DNA of 32,961 nt from Acrasis kona. Taxonomy: Eukaryota; Heterolobosea; Eutetramitea; Acrasida; Acrasidae. How positions within the stretch are numbered: the stretch's first letter is position 1; each line of letters opens with the position of its first letter. The notes beneath the pieces are model-generated. The model did not search any database. It was given only the letters and a program-made list of their open reading frames with translations, and had not been told where the DNA came from. A program made the position numbers and the translations under genes. The stretch lies in the NCBI GenBank assembly GCA_026419775.2, contig JAOPGA020001811.1, forward strand, positions 1 through 32,961. Direction: 5' to 3'. This document shows positions 8,914 to 20,052 of this stretch, in pieces.

Positions 8914-11396
8914 ATGGTGCACAGGGTCTGCATGGTGGTTCTACTAGCATTGTGCATGCTGTGCTCATTGGTTCAAGCCAACAACTTACTCGCGGGTAAC
9001 AAATTTATTGGGAACCATGAGACACCATTAGACATGGAGCCACTAACCCTAAAGTCGGTTAGATCCATCCTACAGAGCGCCCCCACGCCAACACCTACTC
9101 AAGACCAAATCTACTACTACGTTCCCTACGACTCCGGCAGAGCACAACCTACCAACAAGTGGCCTGCCAACCTTGCCGACGTGTCCCCATGGGTTGGTTA
9201 CATCATCTACATTGTGTTGGTGTTCTTGACATCATGGATTGTTTTGGCCGTTACATGTAACATTATGTTCTACTTCTGGTGCTGCAGGTGCTGTTGCAAG
9301 AACTGTGGAGATGCTTTGCCAACCGTACAAAGCTACAATAAGACAGAGAGGAGGAAACTTTACATCCCAATGATCATCTTCGTCGCCGTAATCGCCGTTT
9401 TGACAATCCTTGCGGTAATCTTTGTTGCACTATTTGCTGCTCAGGTTCCACAAACTTTACAGTCAAGTTTTGGTGTCGTGGACGGAACCTTTGGAATCGT
9501 CGACAAACTTGGTGTGGTCGCCAGGAACTCCACCTCATCGGTCACACAAGTCATCAATAACGCATTCACCATTGTGGACCTCTTGTACTTGTACTTGATA
9601 CCATTGAATTCACTCAGCGGTGCCATCAATAGTACCATCTCTGACCTGTATATTATACAAAACGATACGTACAACATTGGTAACTCGACTGCTTACATGG
9701 CAAGAATGTTGGGCTACCTCTCACAGAACGGCGCCCCTGGAGTTCCAGATGTATCTGGTGTTTCCACACCCGACATCACTCCATTTGTTTCTAGTGTGGT
9801 CAATACCCTTGTTGGCGTTAGAGGACAAGTCGGAGATGCAAGTAATCAATTGAGATCCGGAGTTGGAGCGGCAAAAGATGCTTTGGAGAAGAACGCTAAA
9901 CCACAAATACAGCAAGCGATCAATCAAACAACAAATGTCTTCGATGTAGTCAACAAAGCCGTCAACGAATTCAGACCCATCGTTAACGAAGCCAAGAACA
10001 TCACCTCACAAGCAGTAACAATCGCCAACATTGTTATCTCCATCATTATTTGTTTATTCGTGTGCAGCGCTGTCGTCGTGTACGGACTGATGCTACTAAT
10101 CATCCTACCAACCAAAGGAAACACTGCCGGCTGCCTCAAGTGCGCTTCATGCGGAACGTTCTTCTTTAGTTGGATCTTTTACTTGTTCAGCGGAGTTTGC
10201 ATCATCTTGTGGGCCTTCACAACAGACGTTTGCTCAAACTCGCAATCGACCGGAAACAATTTGATGAGGTTCCTTCAACTGCAAATCAACAACACCATCA
10301 AGACAAATCCTACTTTTGGCCAATTCATCCCTTTCAACCATCAACGTCGAGAATTCCTTGGATAGAATTTTGCACTGCAGTGGAAGTCAAACCTTTTTGG
10401 ACCGCCTTCAACATTGATCTAAAAACATTAATCAACCTGGGACCATACAGGGACCAATTCGTCGGAGACCTCACCAAGCAGTTGGATCAATTCAACTTGA
10501 ATAACACATTGGCTTCATCCATGAATGTTTTGAGCGTTTTGGATTCGCCTTCGTTGAGTTTTGCAAATTCATCTCAAAAACTAGTCGTCCTTCAAGGAGC
10601 AATCAACGGCATATACGCATACTTTAGCAACTTTACCAACTTTGGATTCAATTATGGACCCTACTTTGCTAGTTTGGATAATTTGAACAACGTGACGACT
10701 CCTTACAATTTCACATATACATTTATTACTTACGTTGATCTGAACCCTTCCAGTCCTCCATGGGCTTTGGATAGTAATTTGAGACAGACAGTGACCACCT
10801 TGAAGGATTTTGTAAACTCCAACGTCACCGCTTACAATAGAACGGCAGCAATTGTAAATCCATTCTTGTACAACATTACCATCATCAACAACACTCTTGC
10901 TGACATTCGCAACAATTTATCAGATATCGAAACCACCAAGAACCGCTTCTTGGGAACAGGTTCGTCAGCAATCAAGAACACGATTAATGACTTCCAAACA
11001 ACAACGCGCTATGTGTCAGGAAATGTAACCGCAGTGGTGGACAACATTATTAACTCCTTCTATGGTGCTCTTGATGGCGTGAATGGTGCTCTGGCTTGTG
11101 ATTACTTCGGAAAAAGTTATGGAGAGATTAACAACCAGATATGTACAAAGTTGACTGGTTTCTCTGGTGTTGCTGGTCTCAGTTCAATTTTCATTGGTAT
11201 AATCTCTTGTGTAATGTTCTGTTTGTTGTTGATTGGAACGAAGAGATTCGGATACAAGGATGATTTGATGCAATACAATTCTGTTCAGAGTCCAACAACT
11301 ACTACTCCAGTATTGGTGAGCCCTCAAACTCCTGCCAACATTGAGATGAATGCGTATTCAAACCGTGGTCATCACGATTTAGAAAGAGATCAATAA
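8914..11396 (+). CDS. Prominin-like five-pass membrane glycoprotein, reading frame interrupted
   Basis: About 815-826 aa once the break is resolved. Prominins mark plasma-membrane protrusions and bind cholesterol. Visible order: signal peptide (ending VQA), TM1 (VGYIIYIVLVFLTSWIVLAV), Cys-rich cytosolic turn CCRCCCKNCG typical of prominins, TM2, a first large loop with several N-glycosylation sequons, TM3, CLKCASC turn, TM4 (FSWIFYLFSGVCIILW), a second large glycosylated loop, TM5 (IFIGIISCVMFCLLLIG) and a Thr/Pro-rich cytosolic tail. The frame from 8914 stops at 10363-10365, while a different frame carries the rest to 11396. Either single extra bases in T runs (10314-10317 and 10394-10398) or a 35-nt intron (10346..10380) would join them. 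The coding quality on both sides argues against long-standing decay. Confidence 0.78.
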
Positions 11397-11578
11397 GTGA
11401 ATAAATGTATTGTTTTTAATTCTTTTCTGTTTTTCGAATGTCTTTGCGGTTTGGATTGTGTTGTCAATATTTCTGTAACATAATACCTTGTACCAGTCTA
11501 CAAACATCAAAGTGCATCAAAAGTCAAAGTTGCCAATGCATCATAATAAACATCATATTTATTTACAATAACAATCTA

Positions 11579-12292
11579 TTATGTGATCAATGGGTCAATA
11601 AGCTTTAACCACTGTTCTAGAGTCCAGGATGACTCAATAGTTGGCTCCAATAGACCATTAATGGCGAATGTCGGTGTCCCATGAACTGAATTTTGTCTTC
11701 CATACTTTATTTGTCCTTTCACAATTGCATCAACTCTTTCGTTCTTGTAAGCTTCTTCGATCTCAACCTCAGTAAGGCAAGTACCTCCACCACCCACACT
11801 GCAAGTGTGATTTGAAGCAACAAAGCGGAGTTGCTTCAAAAGGTTGTTTGGTGTAATGTCATTGGTCATCTTCTCTGAGTAGCTTTCTTGTGTACTGAAG
11901 AATTTGTCACTAAGAGCAATGGCTGTATCGTCCACTCTGATTCGTCTAGTCCTTGTCTGTGCAGCAAAATTAGCTGCAGCGATTGTTGATGTCACGTAAT
12001 AAGATCTTGGGTGGAAAGGTTGAACGGCATTGATAATTCTCAATTGGATGTTAATCTTCTTGCTCCTATAGTACGAAATTAATTCCTTCAAGGTAGAATA
12101 CGCTCTTTTAGTATAAGGACAAAGTATGTCTCCGAACAATTCAATGTTTACTTCAGTTCCATGTGTGTCCTTTGGTCCAGCAGGGTAGAGGTAACCAACA
12201 TACTTGAGTGGATACTTTGATGACGGTTGCTGACTTGTTGCCAAAACAAATGCGAAAGATAGCACAAGTCCAGCGATGAGTAATACCTTCAT
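11579..12292 (-). CDS. Secreted thioredoxin-fold (DsbA-like) protein
   Basis: 237 aa from Met at 12292, chosen because it begins a clean signal peptide (KVLLIAGLVLSFAFVLA). The open frame extends 38 codons further upstream, but those residues are basic and would bury the signal. The body matches the thioredoxin_4/DsbA pattern: beta strand NIELFGDILCPYTKRAYSTL with C58 in CPYT, a helical insertion, then HGTPTFAINGLL with the cis-Pro P207, and a final amphipathic helix. The second active-site Cys of CxxC is replaced by Thr, so ordinary dithiol oxidase activity is unlikely; isomerase, glutathione-linked or purely binding roles are possible. C164 and C172 flank a Gly-rich loop and may form a disulfide. 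Confidence 0.75.
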   Translation of the reverse strand: MKVLLIAGLVLSFAFVLATSQQPSSKYPLKYVGYLYPAGPKDTHGTEVNIELFGDILCPYTKRAYSTLKELISYYRSKKINIQLRIINAVQPFHPRSYYVTSTIAAANFAAQTRTRRIRVDDTAIALSDKFFSTQESYSEKMTNDITPNNLLKQLRFVASNHTCSVGGGGTCLTEVEIEEAYKNERVDAIVKGQIKYGRQNSVHGTPTFAINGLLEPTIESSWTLEQWLKLIDPLIT

Positions 12293-13096
12293 ATTATTTC
12301 GATACCCTCTGGCAACTTTTTTAATTGTAATTAAATACAACCAACTCCGCTCCGAAATGCTCCTCGTCTCCGAAATTTTACGCGTAAGGGGAGCAGACTT
12401 AAGCAACGAGTTGAAATTGTATTTTACGTTTATTATGAGAATTCCCTATGTATAGACGCATATTGATCAAATCAATTTTCACTTTCGAGTGAGCGAATCA
12501 CGAAGGGATAATTTGTGTTAATTTCCTAAGCAAATGGGAAATACAAATTTTGTACAACATTCATTGGCTGACTTTACATCATCATCTATTTAATTTCACT
12601 TGCAACTATTTTCACCACCATGTGTAATATTTAGAAATTTTTGAAAATTTAATTCGTGACGTTCTTGACTCGAAAGCGTGTCATCAAATTCATATTGACT
12701 ATTATATTCAAATAATAGAATATACAGTGGATTGATCGATCAAGACAGTAAAATACGTAATTGGACTGTTGAAGGTCCGAAAATAATGAATAGAATTTTT
12801 TCTGCTGCAGCTTCCTCAAGTGTTTTTAAAGTTTCAAATTTGTTTTCGTGTTTTTCTTGGCAGATTGAATTGAGATAAAAGAAGTTATGCTGAAGAGATT
12901 GATCGAGATTTTTGATTGAAATCAAAATTACAATGTCATTGTAACTATAGTTCTAAGAACTCTCGTCTTTTATCTGGCCATTAGGAATTTTTCTTTAAAG
13001 TTCAAGGCAAAGGCTGAAAGTTGGAGACTCCAAGAACAATAAAAAGGCCTTAAGCGAACATAAATTTAATTATTCTGTTATCAAAACAAAACAAGC
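12293..13096. other. Intergenic region upstream of the giant repeat protein
   Basis: About 800 AT-rich bases between divergent genes with no supported ORF (the 61-codon minus frame at 12740-12925 has no protein-like features). It contains two abutting near-perfect inverted repeats at 12910-12944 and a 12-bp palindrome TTGATCGATCAA at 12733-12744. It is probably the promoter region of one or both flanking genes. Confidence 0.5.
12910..12944. repeat. Two adjoining inverted repeats
   Basis: TTTTGATT-GA-AATCAAAA (12910-12927) is followed directly by TTACAATG-T-CATTGTAA (12928-12944). All arms are perfect. They lie about 150 bp upstream of the giant gene start. They could be protein-binding sites or hairpins in a 5' leader. 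AT-rich sequence makes some palindromes likely by chance, but two perfect ones end to end are less so. Confidence 0.6.
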
Positions 13097-16000
13097 ATGA
13101 GTACAAACGGTGCTTCATCCACCTCCTCTAACCCAGAGAGTAAGTCACTGTAACATCAATATGCTAACACAATAACAACAGACCAAAGTAACGACGCTCA
13201 AGCACCCACCCAGTTCAACATGGAGTCTGACGTAAACGACATGATTGGTGATTTGGTCAAAGAAGAACTTCAACTCGCTGTAACAAGATTCCTCATGGCA
13301 CAGTCCGACCACACTGATAACATCAAAAAGGAGGTCATCAAGATTTTTAAATCAAGGTCTCGTGTTTCTCAACCATCTCAAAGCGACTTGAACACCATGA
13401 ACAAGCTCGCACAGAACTTTAGACAAGTCCAACAACAATTCATGATCTCCTTCAACGGTGGTGCCGCTCCAAATCCTTTACTAGGTTCACCAGGCCTCGA
13501 CACCTCCGGTTTCCCAGGGGCATCACAATTACCGTTCTTTGACGACGCCGGCAATGTGCCCCTGAGCATGAACACTGCAGGCGCCGCTTCCACTGTGAAC
13601 CTTTCTCTAGTTCGCAGAAAAATCAAAGATTCCTTCCTCGCACAAAACAAAAGTTCGCATAGATCACCCTTTGGCACAAACGGTGCTCTTGTTCACTACC
13701 GTTTAGATACCCTCACAATTCGTACTGAAAAGGAGAAGGGTAAAGCCATGATTGTAGGAACGTCACAATCACAAAGTGATTTGGAGCGTGTTGATGCCAC
13801 AAGAACTGGTCTTTCTGTATTAGAAGCCGTCACATCCGAGTTCACCAACAGAGGTAACGAATTAGGAGAATCAAACATTGTTGGGTACGCCGACATGTTG
13901 CATGAAATCGCCACCGACTGGGTCGACATTTTCTTGTTACAGGACATGCCCATAAGTCAAAACGAAAGAGAAGAATTCGCAAAGAAATTATTCGATTGGG
14001 ACACTTCTGCCTCCGAGGAACAAGGTACTTTCAGTACTGCACGTGCCGCTGCAAGAAAGGCATGGGACGACGTTCACTTGCAAAACGTTCTGAAGGGAGA
14101 GCACATTGGAAAATTCGTGGAACCCATTCCCGTGACCATTGCAAGAATTAATCAATTGGAACGCGACTCAAGATTCGAAGAGGCTGTTAACTTGGCAAGA
14201 GCCGTCGACTTGTACTTTTATGCTGCGAAATTCCTCGTCAAGTTGAATCGCACTCAAGAGGCCGAAGAAGCCGCTCTCAAGATTGAAGAAAAGGACAAGG
14301 TTTTCAGTATCGCTCAAGTAGCACGTGCATTGGACATTGACGTTGCTTTCAATTTGATCATGAGAGTGTTGTCACTATATGCCAAGGACATGACCAACAC
14401 CAACCAAGTGTGGAACGCTGACATTAGAGAAAAGGCTTCCTACGCAGTCGACTTGGCCATTTCTTCCAAGAATGTGGATACATTAATCAGCAAATTGATT
14501 GCACAAGTGCGCCACAAGAACATTCAGTACAACATTGCTTTGTTGTTGACGGAGAAGGAACAATACGCAGCCTCATTACAACTTTGCAAGGACGTTTTGA
14601 AACCATACCCAACTACAGGCTACTCAGCAGCAGTCACTGGCCTCAACGACAATCCAAACATTACCACCCTCGAATTAATGTTGTTACAAAACTTTACCAT
14701 CGTGGACGTTGCCGCTATTGTTCCCAAAGAAGTCACCTCTTACATTTGGAATTTATCACACGAAATGGTTGTGTTGAACGTTCACGGAGATGGAAGCGCA
14801 GACGAATTCTTGAACGGAGTCATTGACTACATTTTGGAACACGTCAAGAACGTTGGTACTTTAGTTGGACTCGTGAACGGAGTTGCCTCCAAATCAGAAT
14901 ACAAGATTGCATTAAGACTGATTGAGAGGTGCTTTGCAACAGTTGATCATCAAGAAGGTCTTTACAATGAAATCCAAAAGGAGTTGGTCAACTTGTCGGC
15001 TCAACACTATTGTGATCCAAACACTCAAGGAACATGGCCAAGTCATAGCATTTATGCAAATGCAGTATTGTTGACCGAAAAACAAAAGGAACTCGTTCAA
15101 CAATCCAAGCAGCAGCAACAAAAGCAGATTCAGCAACCTTTGAGTATTCTTCCTCAACAAGCATTGTTGGCGGCAGCTCAGCAACCATCACCAACGTCAC
15201 CATCGGCAGCAGCAACAAAAGATGAAGATCCAATGGAACAAGATGAACAAAAGCAACAACCAAAATTAACGCCACAAGAGCACATTGAGCAATTACCCCA
15301 ATTCGCAGAGATTGCCAAGTGTGGTTCGTTACACGATAATGATTTATCGCCAAAAATCGTCGTCTCCATCGATCAACACAGACCCAATCCATTCCAACAA
15401 TGGAAAGATGCTTTACACAGGAGCGCACTCACATCCTGCTTATACAGCCGCAACGCCACTCCCATCCCGCTCTCATCAGGCATCCGCGAGGTGAAACCCA
15501 TCGAAGAACAAACCACCCAACAAACACTCGAGAACTTTGTTTCAAAGAGCAAATTAACCGAAATCATGCAAGCACAATCATCAATCTTTGGTCACGAATA
15601 CAATTATCAATTATTCATTTACGAGCGCCTTCACGACGAGATTGATAAAGTTTCCGCCGTCGAAGAAAAGGTCAAACGTTTGAACGAACAATATGCCGTA
15701 CTGACCGAAGAACTTTCTCAAATAGTCGTCACGAAGAACGTCAAGAAGATTTCGGCTCAACACCAACTCATTGCTGAAAAATACAAGGAGCTCAAATATG
15801 CCACAATTGAAAATAATTATCAAAATGTGAAACAACGTACGTTGGATCAATACCACTCCAGCGCAGCTCACCAAGCCATCATTTGTGCGCTCAACGGAAA
15901 CGATCCAATCGTCGAGCCAAACGAAGAAAAGAGAGTGAGTGCAGATAAGGTCGATCAAACGGTCAATCTACATTTGAAGTATTTACACATCAACACCAAC

Positions 16001-19000
16001 ATATTCAACGATGTTGCCAACAAGAGAGAATATGAATTGGCATTACGCATCGCTCAACACGAACACGATGTGGTCGACGAAATGATCAAATCAAAAACGA
16101 ACGCAATCCATTTACAAATTGCACTCGATAACTTGATGGAGGAACAACAAGAATTGGCCACGAAGAAACAACAAAAATTAAGTATCGATAAGCAAAAGGA
16201 AGTGAAGAGATTACAAAAGAACTTGTCGGATGTTGTAACTAGATCCGACGATCCATGCGCGAACACTCTTAGCGTCGCATCTTACATCTCCACTCATTAC
16301 GAAATTGCAAGAAGAGCGTTACAAATGGCAATTTCTAGTTTGAATCCGATTCCCATCAACATGCACCATTCAATGTTTGCATCTGCTGCTGCTTTACAAA
16401 AACCAGTCAAACCCCTATCAAGAGATCGCATCACTCAAGTGCTCGAACAACAATTGCGTTACATCAAGGACCCTGATCACTTTATCACCCTATCATCATC
16501 GAACTATCTGACCGACTTTGCAGTCATGTACAGAGTGGTAGAACAAGGTTTGGATCAAATACGTCAACTAATGGACCAAACCAAAGCTCAAGATTTGAAG
16601 GATTATGAACTCCGCGAACTACAGAGCGAAGAAGAAAGATTAACGCTCATCAAGAAATCACTTCCTTCGGAGAAACAAGCGACGCTAAGTAAATACTTGT
16701 TACAGATTCAATACGACGAGAAACTAAAGTACAAGCACGAAAGATGTACTCAAGATCAATTAGAAAACAAAGCACACAAGATCACCAGTCAATTATTGGT
16801 TTATTTATTAAAGAAGAAGCATCAATTAACGACCGAATTGGATACCATCTTGAATCAAGAACTACTCAATATTCAAGAGGATCAAATGGAGCAAGACGAA
16901 GAGGAAGAATCTGCATCGAGCATCAAAAAGAAGGAACTCACCACAGGCATTCAAGATTTGGAGAATCAAATCCAACCAGTGATCGATCTCACTTTGGGAT
17001 TCGTTCACAATCCAAAACACTTGTTAATCCCTATGTACTTCCCTACAAGAACATTGCCGATAATGCTCTCTCTATCCAAACAAGCCATTTCATTGGCCGA
17101 ACACACCCAAAGAGAGATTGAAAATTTGGATTCGCTCCTACAAGATCGCAAACACATCAAATCTCAACTACAAGATCTACAACAAGAACAAAGAGATATC
17201 GAAGAGTTACGTAAACAAAGCAAGAACAAGGGAAAGAGATTGGATGACGATAAACAATCGCTACTAAACGAACTCACCAAGAAGGTTTACGTGATGGACA
17301 GAGAAGCGAGTTATTTGAACTTTACGAGCGCTCAATTGGACGACGTTCACTACAACGTAGCGATCGTCATGATCCAATCGGCAATAAGCAAAGCTCAAAC
17401 CGATGAATCAAGAAGCGAAATGAAGATTGCATCGTGTGTTAACGATCAAGATAAAGTGATCGAAAAACAAGAAGCAAACAAGAACAAATCGCTCAACGAT
17501 CAGTTACTAGAGACAGTAATCGATCGATGCATGGGATACGTCAAGCATCCAGAATACGTCATGAAGCTGCTCAACATGATCGCACCAAATATCGGCGGCG
17601 AATTGGAATCCGAAAATGGAGAGCAACAAGATGACAATGATTTGAAACAAGTGTTGAAGTTGGGCAGGAGAGTAGTGGACGAGTGTGGTATTTGCGAACA
17701 AAGGGCGCACGCACGCGAAATACCCGAACAAACTCTCTTGGTGTTGGAAAAGGAACAATCAGATTTGGAAGTTTTGAGGAAGGATTTGACGGCTGCTCAA
17801 AAGACACAAATCGAAGAACTCAAACAAAAGATGGAGAACGACGAGAGCATGAAGTTACCTAGTTATCTAACCGTCGTCAACTATGATGAGATTTCGAATT
17901 GGAAATTTAACGCGCTCTACAAAATGATGAACACGTTGTTAAGCTTGAAACGCAAATCAGACAAGGCAATTCCCGATGCTGAAACAAGAGAGGAAAGTAC
18001 CGCTCCATTCGAGGCACTTCGTCAGAAATACCACGAAATGTTATCGAACGACGTGTTGAACCTCGTCAAGATTCATCTCACCAATCTGACCAATTTGAAC
18101 CAAATCATCACTCAGTTACAAAACCACAAGGAATATGATTTGTGCGTATCGCTAGCGAATCACGCTCACGAAGCAATTAACAAGTTAAGAAACGAAATTG
18201 CAGATCGCGTCATTCCGGAACAAAAATACGTGTTATTGGAAGCAGAGAGCAATAAATTATTGACCCAACGCAAACAATTAACAGTCGAACAACAAGATGA
18301 ACTGCGCCAATTAAAAATCAATCACGCTCTTTACGAACTACAACCAAAATACAAAACAAGACAAACTGATTCATCGTTAGATAAATTAGCTTATCAATAC
18401 TCACACGCGATGGTCGTATCTGCATTATCGGAGAGAAACGAAACCGATTTACGAGTGACCAACGATTCACAAATGGATTCTGATGTTGCACAACAAGAAT
18501 CAGATTCTAGCGTCGAGAAATTGGAATCAATCGTGGATCAAGCAGTCGACCATCTATCTCAATCCACTTGCTTTGGAATCGAAAACACGATCAAGATTCT
18601 ACTCCACCTGAACACTCAATTACAATACCCATTGGTACTAAGAGTAGGTAAAGTATGTCAAGCCAGAATCGATCGCCTGCGTGATTTGGTAATCACCATC
18701 TTCGCTCTAGAAAAGGAAAAACTAATCCTTGTTGAGCAACAAGAGAGAAGATAACATGGATAACGTCAAAACTCATGATCGCATCAGAGCTATTGATTTC
18801 GAATTGAGCAGATTGCCAGTTAAATACAAGAGAAGGTCTTTACTGGACCACTTGGACCTCAACGTCGCTCACCACATGATCAACGCATCAAAGATTGAGG
18901 AAGACGAAGCTTGTCAACGCGAACAAGCCATCAAGATTTTCAAAATCAACATGACGCCAGAGACGTTCGGCGAAGTGAAGGTATTGACCGTGGAAGAAGA

Positions 19001-19880
19001 GTGGGAGAAACTACGTAGGGAACTACTACAGTACGTATTGGATAGAATCGTGTTGGAGCACGAAGAAGAAGAAGCGGCACTCGCAGCTGGCGATGATCAC
19101 TATGATCAAAGCGATGACTTTTTGGATGCAGACGCTGATGACTTTGGAGGAAATGATTCCGAAAGCGACGACTCCGATAGCGATGACCATGGTTACAAGA
19201 AGAGAAAGAGACCTGCATCAAGAAGAGGTGCTGCCTCCAAAAAGAAGAAGACGACCAAGGAACAAACAGCTGGCACAAAGAGCAGTTTGATGAGAAGAGG
19301 TAGTTTCAAGGAACGTATCGAATTGTTGTTGAACGAGGGAATGTACAGGGAAACCATTGCGGTGTTCCCCAAACCACCAAAGGGCACTTTGGAACTATTG
19401 GAGAGATTGTACATTGACATTAGAAAGGGCGATCAAAAACAATTGGAGGGCATTCTACCATTGGTTGATGAATACGTCACCAAGGATTACATGCAGTTCA
19501 ATTTCACATCTAGTGTTGAATTGCTGGATTTGGTTGAGGAACACTTTAGACCATTCGTCATCAAGCTTTACGAGAGTATCTGCGAGAAGATGATTGTGAA
19601 TTTGGTTCCCAAGCAGTATGGTGACTTTGTGGACTTTTTGAAAGCAGTCAAGGCGAGGTTGATCAAGTATGGATCCGATGGCTCTGATGCTACCGATGAT
19701 GAGGAAGAAGATGAGGAGAGCGAAGATGATGGAAAGAAGAAGAGAAAGACACCCAAGAAGAGAGCTCCAAAGAAGAAGGCACCCAAGAGATCTCCTTGGG
19801 AAGAGTTTATCGAAAACGTCAAGTCTACTCACAAGGGAAAGAAAAAGCTCATGTCCATGGTCACTATGCAAGATTTGTAA
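13097..19880 (+). CDS. Giant helical-repeat protein related to the body of SWIM zinc-finger proteins
   Basis: Model: join 13097..13139, 13182..18688 and 18744..19880, 2,228 aa; introns 42 nt (GTAAGT) and 55 nt (GTAATC). The first ~170 residues contain no Cys, so no SWIM motif (CxC..CxH) is present. Residues about 180-500 match my memory of the region after the zinc finger in bacterial SWIM proteins: ATDWVDIFLLQDMPISQNER, RKAWDDVHLQNVLKGE, then INQLERDSRFEEAVNLARA and TPR-like helices. A Gln-rich linker (15100-15260) follows, then about seven degenerate units of 140-190 aa, each beginning like YELALRIAQHEHDVVDEM and containing an E-E-L-rich coiled coil. The C-terminus has acidic and Lys-rich nuclear-type stretches and ends SPWEEFIENVKSTHKGKKKL, like the end of bacterial SWIM proteins. 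The function is unknown; a nuclear scaffold is a guess. AATAAA overlaps the stop. Confidence 0.75.
15598..18754 (+). repeat. Degenerate protein-level repeat array in the giant gene
   Basis: Approximate units: 15598-16024, 16025-16507, 16508-17060, 17061-17640, 17641-18132, 18133-18633, and 18634 onward. Openings are alignable: YNYQLFIYERLHDEIDKV, YELALRIAQHEHDVVDEM, YDLCVSLANHAHEAINKL, YPLVLRVGKVCQARIDRL. Each is followed by a long Glu/Gln/Lys helix containing L..ExE..L..xRK.L and by a helix near VDxxVxYLxxP. DNA identity between units is low, so the duplications are old. Confidence 0.65.
18689..18743 (+). other. Putative 55-nt intron joining the two halves of the giant gene
   Basis: Without it the long frame stops at 18754 and a second frame starts two bases later (ATG 18756). 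GTAATC...CTAATCC...CAACAAG is a plausible intron with a branch-like element. Splicing keeps the spacing between the opening helix (RIDRLRDL) and the following helix (RIRAIDFELSRLP) equal to that in the preceding repeats; plain read-through makes it about 20 residues too long. A one-base indel at 18741-18751, or two separate genes, are the alternatives. Confidence 0.6.
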
Positions 19881-20052
19881 TAAAAGCTTAAATTATATTG
19901 TTAATGATCATTTGTTGATGCATCATGGTGACTTGAGGAATAGGACCTTTCTTTGAATCATGAATGACCCACCCGTAAATGTTGCTTTGTCCCATGGAAT
20001 TATTATATAATCAAAACAGAAGGTTTATAAATAGTATTGGTTTTATTACACT

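Noticed and set aside
12740..12925. 61-codon minus frame in the intergenic region
   Set aside because: Short, no domain, no neighbours in frame, and it overlaps inverted repeats; open frames of this length are expected by chance.
14988..15428. 146-codon minus frame within the giant gene
   Set aside because: It is the shadow of the Gln-rich linker; the sense frame is continuous and protein-like on both sides.
18756..19880. A separate gene starting at ATG 18756
   Set aside because: It would start two bases after the previous stop with no promoter or 3' UTR, and repeat spacing plus the SWIM-like C-terminus fit one spliced gene better. I keep it as an alternative only.
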